Below are positions 11,916-23,273 of a DNA stretch of 64,000 nt, piece by piece (the stretch's first letter is position 1; every line of letters begins with the position of its first letter). Location of the stretch: assembly GCA_030248295.1 (NCBI GenBank), contig JASANH010001202.1:186001-250000 (forward strand), in the 5' to 3' direction. The translations under genes and the position numbers were made by a program. Origin of the DNA: Mesodorylaimus sp. YZB2_4. Lineage: Eukaryota; Nematoda; Enoplea; Dorylaimida; Dorylaimidae. The notes under the pieces are model-generated. The model made no database searches, was not told the origin of the DNA, and saw nothing but the letters and a program-made list of their open reading frames with translations.

Positions 11916-13930
11916 TCAGCTTACAGGTCGGAACTTATTATCGTAACCAAGGATGAAAACCATGGCGCTTATTAATATAATTGATATCAAATGCAAAGCC
12001 ATGCAAAATGAAGCGGAATTATTCTTCCAGCAGCTTAAATGGCGAATAAGTTTTTGGATGGCGGGGGAGAAAGTGCTTGTTCGTGGTTGATTATCTCTCT
12101 TATGCCACTTTTTGAGATAGACCGCTGTCAAGGCTGCAATCACGGTTTGGCAAATCATAGCCAGAAAGAAGGCGCCTAAAATGAATGCGAAGACGCTGGT
12201 CACAGTCAGTTGATATACTGTACATACATGACATAAATATCGCTCGCACTTGTCAGCATGCGATATGCTGCAAGCCAAGGGTCCTCCTCATGAACAGTGG
12301 TGCACTGGGGGGACTGGAAGCCCCAAGGGCGCCGGTGCGAGTCCCCTTCAAGGCCTCCTTCAAGGGCCCAGTAAATGTGCCTTGACCAAGAATAATAATG
12401 CCTCTTTCTAAATCATGCCTCTCCTGAATCGGGAGGAGGGATGGGATGGCTATGGCCGACACCAGACCGATAACATACCTACATAGTAAGAGTAAGAGTG
12501 AGAGATTTTGTGCGCAACAGATATCCAGGCTGGCACTTACCTGAAGGGAGTGGGGCTGACGATGAGTCATACCTGCCACATCCTTTCAAATGAAAAACAA
12601 CTATCATCAACAGTAAGAAACTGCAATAGGGGATGAAATTAGGTGCCATCACCTCGATCCCCAGATACCCCTTTATGTCAAGCATCCAGTATCCGAAAAA
12701 CAGATGATTAAAAAATAATGAAAAACCAGATTTCGTCCCGTCCCGTTGGGGTGAAGTTATGCAGTCAATGACCTCTCCACGATAAAGTACAGTACAGTGC
12801 CCGACGTGGGGAGGGGAGGGCAGAGATCATTTTTGGCGCTTACCAAGCAGTGACACCTGGGCCGATCCTTTGGGGGTGTGGTCAGCCACTGTCAACAGGA
12901 GCACACCCAACGACAGCAATGTAGTTTGACCCAGCGAGGCAAAATCCAATTCGCTCTGATCAGCATCAACGCTGGCGAACAGACTGATGGTGTTCAGGAT
13001 GCAGATGGTGATTGTGGGCACGAACAAATTGACCACGTAATACAACGACTTCCGTCGGATTGCTATTTTCATGCATGCGAGATCGAAGGGTGATGCATCC
13101 GTTGCTAAGTGGGACGTAACGGCATTTTCGAAATGCCACTCTCCCCCATTGAGGAAGAGAGCGCCTTGCATTATTTTGGAGTCTAACTTCAGTTCCTCTT
13201 TCGTGTATTGCAACCTATTCATGCAAATATCGCAACTTTGTCGGTCAAACGGAAAATAGCTCATGTCGAATCCGCAGCGTTCTTGAAAGGAGGCGAAAGT
13301 GAAAGTGGTAACTGTGGCCACTTTTTCATCCATCGAAACTTTGGCACTGGACGTAGTGGATTTGCTGTCTGGATCCAGTGTGACCCTTAAAAAGGAGGGC
13401 ATAATTACCGGTCATTTTGACAGAGAAGAGTAAATAACATGTTTGGGAAATATAGTTTGGAAGTCCACAAGTTGTCCACGGGGACCATGATTGTTGTCAT
13501 GTTCCCGTAATCGGATCTATTCCATACGAGCCGACTGTCTTGCCAAGATTGAGTGATCAATGCCAGAGCCGACATGGTCTCCATCTGTTCATCCTGCGCG
13601 TGAAGTATAATAATGCAAGTTACCACAAAAAAGCTGCTATGCTGAACTTACCACGCCCACGATACGTACTGGCAAGACGACTACTGTAACAATTAATGGC
13701 ATCTTTACGTCGTTTTCAACAAGACCAGGCCGAACGTTTTTGTTGTAGCCCGAATTTGTGAACAGAAAGTCGAACAGCCTCTGTTCAGGATCAATGGTGT
13801 TGTTGCCAGTTCCTAGAATACGAAGGGTATTCATCATAAAATACAAGATTACAGCTACTCTACCTTTGGTTTTGCAGCAATGCAGTACACAGAGTATGAC
13901 ATATATTATTAAACTTCTATGTAAGATCAT
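11916..13930 (-). CDS. Cys-loop receptor E, complete
   Basis: Intact gene of five exons: 13930-13864, 13812-13652, 13593-13439, 13385-12844 and 12175-11916, totalling 1,185 nt and 394 residues. The signal peptide begins MILHRSLIIYVILCVL. Exon 2 has IDPEQRLFDFLF and exon 3 DEQMETMSALALI with W-Q-D-S-R-L-V-W. The Cys-loop is CGFDMSYFPFDRQSC; the extra Cys follows at CDIC, and the beta-10 Cys is in ACMKIAIRRK. M2 is SLGQTTLLSLGVLLLTVAD with Asp at -1'. The M3-M4 loop is short and M4 ends IILISAMVFILGY. Intron 4 (12,176-12,843) is unusually long for the array at 668 bp. The exon 3 donor GTTATT is weak. The ligand is unknown. Confidence 0.91.
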
Positions 13931-14546
13931 CTTATCACAGTCACACGAGGCGATCCACCGCTCGGCTCGAAATGTTGGGTCTAGCAGTTGCTAGCTGACT
14001 GTGAGTCTATTATTGACCTAGCTGTAATGTAAATAGGAGGACAAACTCAATTTCATTTGATGACATTTGGGCATCGTATGGCCTGTGAAAAGGTCGTGGA
14101 AGGTGAAAAATTTTTCATATAGTTCCTTCATTAAATACTTTCAATAATTATTATTTCTATTTGTTCCCTTTATACCTCTCTGCCGAACCTGTAACTTACT
14201 GGTTCTACTACTTTTTTCACAGAACACGCTCGCACGGTTTACACTTGCTCAGAACTACTGTATACAATTGCTGGCAGTTGGCAGCTGGAAAAGATGTGGT
14301 ATGACAGCGATTTTCAAAAAGGGGACGCACTTGGTTGGTCAAACATGGTCATACATGGTTGCTAATTGGTTGGTCGGTCATAAATGTACGCCGCATTACT
14401 AGATGCAGTGCATTTTACTTACCATATTATGTGCTACAGTACTACACATGAAACCACATGGCGTATGATGCATGTAGCATGACTGCCTGGTGGAGAAAGA
14501 TCTATACGCAGTATATACTGGGAATTTCGAATCAAAAACTAAGTGC
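13931..14546. other. Intergenic E-F
   Basis: No gene or repeat that I can support. Confidence 0.35.
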
Positions 14547-15995
14547 TCAAAAACTGCGTTCTTGCAAGAAAGCATATGTGCTCGCAGTGACTGTTGCAAC
14601 ACCTTCTCCTTCTTCACCAATTGAAATTATGGGACTAGCGGAGGCTGATTTGTCATCTGGGTTCAAGCAAAGCCTGAAAACAATACTGCAACGTTTTGAA
14701 CCAGAGGGCTAACTTGATGTTGATAGTTACATCTGTGCCAGCTGCGCATGTGGCGTGCGGCAGACGGCCAACCCACCGGCCTCGTGACCTGGTGGGATAG
14801 GCGTCTGCCTCTCACGCCAGGGGCCGGGCCCCTGGGCCGCAAGTTACGGGCGAGTCGTCGCGGGCCGGTAATTCATTTTGTGTAAAATGTGTTCCTTCAC
14901 CCTCGAGTGCGCATAAGCGTTTGGTTATGTAGTAAAACATGAACATGAACATGATGAACTACTACATAGTGTGAACCATGTAAACGTGATGGCAGCATCT
15001 TGGTGAACCGCCTGGCCTGGCGCCGGCCAGACAAGACATCTTGTCCTAATTATTTCTATAACCAGTAATCGTGCCTGTTTGTGTAGGCCGGTGTCTGTGT
15101 TCCAGGCCAAGAGATCGGCAGAGGTAAATCGAGACTAGGAGCTGAGTGGCGGCTCTACTTGTTACAATAGGTATGTACGTAAGGGTACATGAAGAGGAAA
15201 GGTGTGGGAACCACAGGTGCTACAGGTGCTACAGGTGCGCAGGATAATGTACAGTATAGCAGACGTGTGATGCGTAGAGACGGATTCAGCATCCGTACAG
15301 CGATTGAGTTAAGCCCCAGAAGAAACTGACCGCTCGGTAGACCAAAGAAGCGATGTCAGGGTACTATCACAAAAGACACTAAGAAAATAATCGTGAATCT
15401 GCGAGACACAAAATCGGAAAAGTACAGGAAAAATGCAGAATTGCGAACCCCGCCGCAAGACGGAATTTAACGCTAAGAAAATGATGATGACATAAAAGAG
15501 GACAATTAAGCAATGAATAGGAAATTGATCAACAGAACACACAGTATCCAACTATTGCTGGATGAGACATACATGTTGGGCGAATAAGGCTTTAAAATCC
15601 ACAAGTAATCTGCAGGAATAATAATAAAGGTCTTGTTTCCATATTTAGCTGGGTTCCACGATAGGCGATCGTCTTGCCAAGTTTGTAAGATGACAACGAG
15701 AGCTGACATTGTCTCAAGTTGTTCATTCTAAACAGAATCGCACACCTGGTACCACAAAAGTAATCATTGCCTGTGCATTACATACTACGTCCACGATTCG
15801 CACTGGTGCAAATATTACTGTAACGACTAAAGGTAGCTTGATGCCATCTTTTACAACATCTGGTCGAACGTGCTTGTTATAAGTAGAATTGTTGAATAAA
15901 TGTTCGATGAGGCGCTGTTCAGGATCGGTTTTGCCTATAAGATCAGAGCAAACCCAAGCAGCGAGCACACATGCCATTAGTTTTTGTTCGATCAT
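14547..15995 (-). pseudogene. Cys-loop receptor F, truncated pseudogene
   Basis: The 5' exons look healthy. The first exon (15995-15786) reads MIEQKLMACVLAAWVCSDLI directly into KTDPEQRLIEHLF, so the intron that separates signal peptide and domain in the other copies is absent, and an acceptor-like TTATAG remains at the join. Exon 3 is 15727-15573 (155 nt, as in all copies). A long-exon remnant begins at 14673 (LNPDDKS, then STYAFLQER) but reaches a stop at 14547-14549 exactly where the first Cys of the Cys-loop should be. No M1-M4 sequence was found. Intron 3 is about 900 bp and contains unrelated DNA. If expressed, the product would be a short secreted N-terminal fragment. A pseudogene is far likelier. 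Confidence 0.85.
14735..14950. repeat. GC-rich nested hairpin plus interspersed repeat copy
   Basis: At 14,755-14,840 nested stems (CAGACG/CGTCTG around CCCACC/GGTGGG, then GGGGCC/GGCCCC) give a tRNA-like outline with an A-box-like TGGCGTGCGG but no clean B box; it could be a decayed tRNA-derived SINE. Directly after it, 14,875-14,950 is a copy of the CCTCGAGTGCGCAT repeat family seen elsewhere in the window. It lies within the degraded intron of receptor F. Confidence 0.4.
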
Positions 15996-17195
15996 GCAGG
16001 CAGCTTCTGTTGAAATAAACAAAGACTCTGCTGCCGTTGTGATTCTGATCGCTCAGCTCACAGTCCAAATAGCTTCTCTCAATGGAAGTAAAATAAGCTG
16101 TATGCCCAGCAATTCGGATATTGCTCATAGGGCCCTAAACTGTAACTATGATGCCCCTAGAGAACTTTGTCATAGCCCGAAGTACATAATGCAGGGGGGA
16201 CTCACAGCGGTGGTAGCTACGAGAGAAACAATTCCAATTAAACACCAGAATTATAGCTTTTGCTAGAAATGTCAAAAGTTGGCCTCGTCTAATTAGTGAT
16301 CATGTTTGAGGCAGCTGAAACACAGGTCGAGCAAGGGTGAGAGCAAAGTACCTACAGCATGTCCTATCGCCGTAGGGCAAGCGGCCCCCATAGGGGCCCC
16401 ATATTTTGCGACTAGGCACTGCTCTTCCGGGAACACTAAATAGGCACATATGCGAGTACCAATGGCTATGGTATTCTGGTGCCTTATAGGACCGCTATGT
16501 CATTGCTCCCTCGTCCCCTTGACAACAAAACTATGACTATCCTAACAGATTTTTTGTTCACAAATCTGAGGTGGTGCCCGAACAAGTGCTAGATTGAATG
16601 AGCCACATTCTTTGATCGTGCCTCGACATAATTTCGAGAGTTATAAGCAATGTTTTAATTCCTCCTGCATTCAGATGTGGAATGATTTATCGCACGATGT
16701 TGCTTCGTTGCCTCTCTGTGGTTTTCGTGACGCCATCGAAAAGATTAGTTTTGCTTGACTCTATCTGCTTTGCTTTATATTGTGATGTCGCTTATCCGTT
16801 GAGTGCACAGTCATGTGTTTGGATAAGAAGTAAAATAGCAATAGCAATAGCAATTAGAACCAGGACCAGACACTGATTTCTCGTGTATACAGTATACATA
16901 CAGCAGTTCACAATGTTTTCTCTGGGACATCACCTTGCACTCTGTCTGTTGTTGTGGGCAGAATCAAGGGTTTTCTTGATTATCAAATACAAGTCTACAG
17001 GTGCCTTGAATGGGCTGCAGTCATCTTTGCGAACCAGGAGGACTTTACGTTGCCAGAGCATGCAGAATGGCACTAGACGAAAACGACCTCATTCGTGATC
17101 GTGCTTTCGTTGTGCTCGGTCGGTTCAGTGTGGCATCTCCCGCTTGAAGATTCGTCGATAAGGGCCAAAGCGCAATTTACGTTCAGGAAAAGACA
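15996..17195. other. Gap between F and the plus-strand gene
   Basis: No gene supported. A short (AGCAAT)n-like microsatellite lies at about 16,836-16,858. Confidence 0.35.
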
Positions 17196-17674
17196 ATGGC
17201 CAACAGTCAAGAAAGCTACTTCGCATCGATTTTCGTCGAGTCGGTAAGGAAACCTTTTGTTGATTCGAACTGGAAGCTTGAGGACGGGGCGATTAGGATT
17301 CGGGATCGTGAAACTGGTCTTCTTTTCAGGCTCCCGAACAGCAGGCGGACCAAGCGAAAGACGAGCAAATCAGCGAGCTCGCTCCAGACTTTCCGTCGGC
17401 GGCCGATCCTCCACCGTCTCGCTTCATCGAAGATCAGGAAGGCCATGCCAAGCCGGTCAGCGTAGTCAGCATGTTCCCTCCAGACGTGGCGTCGCTGGCC
17501 AATCAGATCTCGCAATTGGTCGACGGAGAAAGCGTCGCCAGCGGCACAGTCAGCGTGATCAGCGACTTCGCTCCCGATCCGATGGAAACGCAGCGTAGCG
17601 GGCCGCTCAGCGACTTCGCCGACGATGGGCAAAACGAGAAGTGCGAACCGATCGTGTCGGAAATGGTCGCCTGA
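17196..17674 (+). CDS. Small acidic protein, unrecognised
   Basis: Two exons: 17196-17243 (MANSQESYFASIFVES) and 17330-17674, joined in phase 0 across an 86-bp intron with donor TCG|GTAAGG and acceptor tttcag|GCT. The protein is 130 residues, rich in Glu, Asp, Ser and Pro, with no signal peptide, membrane segment or motif I know. It looks intrinsically disordered (VSVVSMFPPDVASLANQIS and VSVISDFAPDPMET are the least polar stretches). The upstream leader CAGGAAAAGACAATGG gives a fair start context. It lies on the opposite strand inside the receptor array. I see no sign that it is part of that family. The splice model and balanced codon use favour a real gene; the function is unknown. Confidence 0.55.
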
Positions 17675-19123
17675 CGGGCCGCGATGGATTCTGATGACAT
17701 GATGCGTGATCTCGTGCGACGAAAGTACTCGCTGATTTGGTTCTGCGCTGTTGTATGAATGCCAATGTGTGATGTACAGAGTGCCAAAGAAGGAGTCGGT
17801 TTTCAAACGATCGTTGGTTGATGCACCAGCAGAAGAACCTATAGTGCCGCAGAGCACTCCCTTTTGGTTGCAGGGTTATGATAAAACCCTTTCGGAGGCG
17901 TTGTCAATACGCTTTGGTCAACCAAAGTGTAAGGGACAGGTCAGGTTCCCACGTAAGAAGAGAGAACCTGGAAAGCGTGGTTAGTGTAGTTTGATAGTTT
18001 GGGTTCACCTACTATGTAGCTGGAGGTGAATTGAATGCCGGTCGGTTAGGTGAAATGGTGAATGGTCGGTCGGTTAGGCGGCTAGTAATGAAGTAGCGTC
18101 CTTTTGCCTTACAATAGGATACAGCAATATTGCCCTCGTAAAACTAGTGAAATCACCTTTCAATTGGTCCCGATGTGTTTGGACTTGTAACATCAGTGTA
18201 ATGAAGTTGGCTACGGGTTGGACTGAACCTACGTAACTGACCACACTACACTATGACACTACTTACTGACTGGTCCGAATCGTGGATACGGACTGTATCG
18301 GCCACCGCTGCCCCTGCAACTGCCGCGCGCTCGATACATTGAATTAGGACCAAAAAAACCGAAGACAAATAAATCAACGTTTAATTAGCCGACTGCTCGA
18401 GAATAAACGTGGTGATGACACTGGTCTTAAACATAGACACACGCCGCTTTTTATACTGAACTTAATACACACGTCTAGCCACTATTTTACATAAATCACA
18501 GAAATCATCTTGGAAATCCAGTCTTTCTCGCAAGATCGAGCAGTCGGTGCATCGGAACGCAATGAACGACGATGAATGAGGTCTATGCAGATGAGATTAG
18601 GTCTACAACTGGATTGGTGCAAAACGGGCCGCAATGAGCGACGATGAATGAGGACTATGCAGATAAGGTTAGGCCCAAAAGTCAAGCCTATCATTGATGA
18701 GGTCTTGACGCCGTTCCAATTGACAGAAAATATATGCCATACGCCCAAATGTTAATATATGCCATGTTGCATCACGACTGAAATTAAAATGATTTTTCTT
18801 GATCTCAATAACGTTCTCGACAAGCGTAAAGTGGGTCTGGTATTTTGGAACTGTGACAGTGATAGACCACCGTCAACCACAAGGTGCCACGTTCACACAG
18901 AACTCCCGCTACTCGAAGAACTACATATTAGATTAGATATACCCAGGAAACCTTGATCTGCAGCTCGCCTTTCGAGCTGAGCTTGCAAGATCGGGAACCT
19001 TATCAGAATCAGACATAGTTATGTGGTCACACGGCGATCAATCACTCACTGTTGCTGGTTGATTCAGACACAATCATCCTTCAAATTCAGCCTACAGTAT
19101 AATAACAGCACAACAACGATCGA
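17675..19123. other. Gap with three small hairpins and a two-copy tandem repeat
   Basis: At about 17,872-17,977 three inverted repeats follow each other: GGGTT/AACCC, ACTTTGGT-like CTTTGGT/ACCAAAG, and CAGGTTC/GAACCTG. At 18,559-18,604 and 18,631-18,676 a 45-bp unit (GCAATGARCGACGATGAATG and on) occurs twice at 72-bp spacing. No gene is supported; the plus-strand frame 17,751-17,984 overlaps the hairpins and is not recognised. Confidence 0.4.
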
Positions 19124-20197
19124 TCACTGGTTCTCGCTCGTGAGTTTTGGTCGTCTGCTGTTTCCGTATCCCATGCCTATCACAGTCACTGTGATCACTG
19201 TTATGGCAGCTAAATGTGTAATCAAACAAATCCTCGCTGGCGCCTTCTTCGATGCCTTTATATTCTGGTACCAGGTTTTTGTCATTGCTCTGACTTGATG
19301 AACCTTGCCATTTTCTCGGTTCCATTTCTTCATGTATACTGCTGCCACAGCAGCCAAAAGAGTTTGAAAAATCATGGACAAAAAGAAAATGCCTGGAAGG
19401 AAGACATTTTAAGGACTGATATCAAGCGGCAGATTATTCTGTTTACCCAGCAGTGACACCTGGTTCGACCCCTTTGGTGTCTGGTCAGCCACAGTTAACA
19501 AAAGGACTCCTAATGAGAGCAGTGTTGTTTGGCCCATCGTAGCGAAATCGAGCTCGTTCTGATCAGCGTCATTGCTTGCGAACAGGCCGATCGTGTGCAA
19601 GACGCATATGGTGACTGTGGGAATGATGAGGTTGATGACATAATAAAGGGATCTACGTTTGACAGTCACTTCCAAACAGGCTGCACTCATATCAAATATC
19701 ATGTCGGACTTAGCTGACACTGTTTCCAAAATCCATTTCCCACCGTCCAAAAAGTTTTCTAAGGGAGCATATCTTGCATTGTAAACCATATCCTCTACGC
19801 TGTAGTGAGTGGACTCGATACATAGGCTGCAGGACTGTCTCTCAAAGGGGTAATAGGTCATGTCGAATGTGCATCTTTCCTGCAAAAGGACATACGTAAC
19901 CAAATCTACAGAAGCTGCGGCTTTGCTTTCTTCGTGCATGCTTATGCGGACGCTAAATGCTTCCGCCTTGTCATCCCGGTTCAAGGTAAGCCCAAAAGAA
20001 GTCTGATAATGGTGAGGAGAAGGCAAACTTGCCGTCGCTTACAAGTTGGGCAGGTACGAACGAGGTGTCCAAATGGTCTCTGGTCGAGTATCAATCGCAG
20101 TTATTCCTCCGTACTCGTTCGGATCCCGGACAAGTCGCGGGTCAACCCATGACTCGCCAATTTAGACCAACATTGACATGGTCTCCAGTCTTCCATC
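19124..20197 (-). pseudogene. Cys-loop receptor G, 5'-truncated pseudogene
   Basis: Exon 3 (20197-20043, 155 nt) has an in-frame TAA at 20164-20162 (MSMLV then stop, where others read through to W-x-D). The next exon (open from about 20,018 to 19447) encodes the Cys-loop CTFDMTYYPFERQSC, the extra Cys, M1 and a complete M2 (GQTTLLSLGVLLLTVADQTP). The only nearby acceptor (tatcag|ACT) is in phase 0 while exon 3 ends in phase 2, so the two cannot be joined in frame. Exon 5 (19392-19124) with M3 and M4 is intact. No exons 1 or 2 exist: copy H ends only about 65 bp upstream. The long open Cys-loop to M4 stretch suggests recent inactivation. Confidence 0.83.
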
Positions 20198-20261
20198 CTA
20201 AAGAAGTGGTTGATAGTTTTTAGTGGACACTTTGATCTTCACTCGGAGCACAGAGCACGCT

Positions 20262-21462
20262 CGACCGTGTAGTTTGAGCTAAAACCCCTAAGTCGAGCTC
20301 AGTAAGATCGGCGTCGACGCTAGCGAATAATCCGATTGTATTCAGTCCGCAAATGGTTAAAGTGGGAATGAATAAATTGATCACATAATAGAGGCAGCGT
20401 CGTTTTATTTGTATTTTAAAGCAGGTCACAGAAGTGAAATTACTTCCTTCGCGCGTGGAGCCACATTTTCGACATCCCATTCTCCACCACTTGCAGATCC
20501 AACATCCATGATGGCTGCTTCGTAGATTATACGCTCATCAGCGGCGTACTGAGTGGCTATTAAACAAATTGTGCACTGCTGTCGATAGAATGGATAGTAA
20601 GTCATGTCGAAGTCACACCGTTCCTGCAAATCAGCAAAGGTATTCAATCTGATTTCAGCGGCTGAAGAATTCTGTCCAGCCACAGAAACCATGACCGCGG
20701 ACTGGTGCCGTTTATCATCTGGATTTAGAATCGCCCTGAAGAGTAAAATAAAACTTGAGAGCTGGCTAAAAAAGATTGCTCTCAAACTTGTACGTACATG
20801 TTAGGCAAGTAAGTACGAGGTGTCCAGATGAACTCTGGCTTTATCCGAATTTCAGTCATATTTCCAAACTCTTCGGGTTTCCAGATGAGTCTCGGATCGT
20901 ACCACGCTTCTTCTATGAGAGCTAACATCGATAAGGTCTCCAGCCTATCATCCTGTTAAAACGATGCAGCGTTGAGCTCATTTGAAAATACTGTGGACTA
21001 GAAAGCCTCAAAAAAGAAGGGGAGCCAAAAGAAGGGGAGTCCAGCGAATGTGCGTTGCCATCGAACCCTAGGAGCACGGAATATCCTACTCCTACTGGAT
21101 GTGCACCTAATTTCGTACATTCGCACTTACTGAGCCTATAATCCGATAGGGAGCAAATGTAAGCTTGATGTGCAGTGGTCCCTTTGTTCCATTTTGAAAA
21201 CTATCTGGTCGAACGCTGCTTTCGTGAGAGCTCAGTAAAAACTTAAGCAAGCGTTCTTCAGGATCTAGAATTTCTTTGCCTGAAATAAAATCAATAGCCG
21301 ACGTATTTCAAATTTGATCTATTTTGTTATGGGAAGAGGTATGTTCAAACTGGCCTTGACAAGACATGAGGAGTAACAACACACTCAATTTAACTTCAGA
21401 GACGTACCATGGTAACCACTGATCATAGAGACCATTAGAAAGGCAATCAAGGATCTCATCAT
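20262..21462 (-). pseudogene. Cys-loop receptor H, 3'-truncated pseudogene
   Basis: Exons 1-3 are sound: 21462-21408 (MMRSLIAFLMVSMISGYH), 21279-21131 (ILDPEERLLKFLL) and 20952-20798 (155 nt, W-Y-D-P-R-L-I-W-K-P). The long exon starts at 20735 with the Cys-loop CDFDMTYYPFYRQQC and extra Cys, then shifts frame between GGEWDVENVAPRA and the beta-10/M1 part (TCFKIQIKRRCLYYVINLF), near 20,450. Similarity stops inside M2 after LDLGVLAQTT at about 20,262. No M3-M4 exon follows; copy G exon 3 comes next. H and G together look like the product of unequal crossing-over or deletion between two neighbouring copies. Confidence 0.83.
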
Positions 21463-21652
21463 TGGTTTCTTGGAACTTGGACTGATTCGATTGATGCTCA
21501 CTGCACAAGCTTCAATTTTTTACTTTATACTTGGGTAAAATGTTGTCTGAAGGTCGAACCTGTCAATGCGTACCACGTGAATGGTTGCCTGAGGAGGCAC
21601 TCACACCCACAAGCAATTATACAAATGGGAGCGTCGGGCGAACGACTAGTTA

Positions 21653-23273
21653 TCACAATGACTTTTCATCATCGTCATGAAATTTTACACGGTCACTAAT
21701 GATATTTGGTCTTGTGACACATCCCACTATGATCAATGCCGCGGTGATGATTGCTATAAAGACTACGTGTAAGAACATGCAGATACGTTCCCAGCGGATT
21801 GGCTTCTGTGACAGTTTCTCGCTTAATTTCTTTGAAATGCAGGTTTTGCCATCTTTATGCATTTGTTTGGCATTTTCTTCATGGCTGGCTTCTTGCTGAT
21901 CAAGTCGATCCTGATAACTGTATCGATTCCTCAGGTATACTGCTGTAAACGTGGCCACGAGTGTTTGGCAAATCATGGTGATAAAAAAAGCACCTAAAGG
22001 AAAAATGTGGTCAAAAAACTGCATAGTGAAGGCAATACGAACCTAGAAGCGATATGGTGGCTCCCTTGGGCGTCTGATCAGCTGCCACAGTCAACAGCAC
22101 AACGCCTAATGATAGTAGGGTAGTTTGACCCAGGGTGCATATGTCCAACTGGGTATGCATCTCCTCAAGCCTTGAAAACAGGCCAATCGTATTCAAGAGG
22201 CAAATTGTGATCATGGGGAAGAATAAGTTGACTCCATAAAACGTGGATCGGCGTCTCAACGTGACTTGGACACAGGCATTACTATACTCGCGATACATGT
22301 AGTCGACGCCGACTGCTTCTGCGACGATCCATTCTCCGCCTCGGCCGCCGTGAGACTTGTCATGCACGTGATGGTTTGCACGAAAAAGAATCTGGCTGTT
22401 TGTGCTAGCCATAGCCCCCAAACAGAAACGGCAGGTTTGGTCATCAAACGGGTAATAAAGCATTTTGAGAGGACACCTTTCTTGAAATATTGCTCCGTAT
22501 GCTATTGTCACCTCGCCACTGACCGCATCAGGCTGGCCAACTGATTTGATAGTGGCGTGAGTCCTCGAACCTTTGTCTTCCGAATTGCCCATGGCCCTAC
22601 AAAAAGAGTCATGAAATCTTTGCTCATTCTAGGCCAAACTAGGGCTGAACAGAAAATGGCTCAGCCATGGGAACAATCCCACCTACAGACAATCCTGACG
22701 GACCTGAGCCCGAAGTTCGGGCTCAGGTCCGTCAGAATCTGATACCTCAACCTTTCAGTAGAGTCTGACACTTCAACTCCCAATCACTTACCAATTGAAT
22801 ATGAACACATCCGGAATCCATATGTCTCCCGTCGACACAGTGATTAAGTCGACTCCGCCAAAATCGTCTGGATCCCAGGCTAAGCGCGGGTCGTTCCATG
22901 TTTCCCACACGAAGGCATAGACTGAGGCTGTTTCAAGCGTTTCGTCCTGTCCAAATGTAAAGAACGCGTCGTAGGAATGGCTGATCATCTTATCACTTAC
23001 CACTCCGATAACATTGTACAGCCCAAACGTAACGTTAACAATCAATGGCGGTTTCTTTCCTGTTCGGTCGAAAATTGGGGGCCTTACTCGCCTGTCATAC
23101 TCGGACTCATTGAGCAATGACGCAAATAGGTTTTCCTCTGGATCCACGTATTCACCTGCAAATGAAAAAGTAAATGCTGGCTATCTCCGCATTGCAAAAT
23201 TAGCAGTGTCACCATTTGTCAGCATACAAATTTGGACTGCTAGCCACATCCGCAGAATCCGTAGCGAAGTCAT
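21653..23273 (-). CDS. Cys-loop receptor I, complete and most divergent
   Basis: Intact five-exon gene: 23273-23213, 23155-23001, 22946-22792, 22596-22043 and 21993-21653, totalling 1,266 nt and 421 residues. Signal peptide MTSLRILRMWLAVQI. Exon 3 has W-N-D-P-R-L-A-W-D-P-D-D and, alone in the array, the loop-A-like WIPDVF. The Cys-loop is CPLKMLYYPFDDQTC with the extra Cys at CRFC and a beta-10 Cys in ACVQVTLRRR. M2 is TLGQTTLLSLGVVLLTVAADQ, one Ala longer at its outer end than every other copy, which moves the outer acidic residue by one position. The M3-M4 loop is about 30 residues longer than in the other copies and rich in Lys, Gln and Glu. It is probably the oldest or most constrained copy. 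Function unknown beyond a predicted cation channel. Confidence 0.91.
22695..22735. repeat. Perfect 20-bp-arm hairpin in receptor I intron
   Basis: CTGACGGACCTGAGCCCGAA (22695-22714) is followed after one base by its exact reverse complement (22716-22735), within intron 3 of receptor I. Confidence 0.75.

Noticed and set aside
17216..17857. 213-residue minus-strand frame
   Set aside because: Antisense shadow of the plus-strand small acidic gene, Arg/His-rich as such shadows are.
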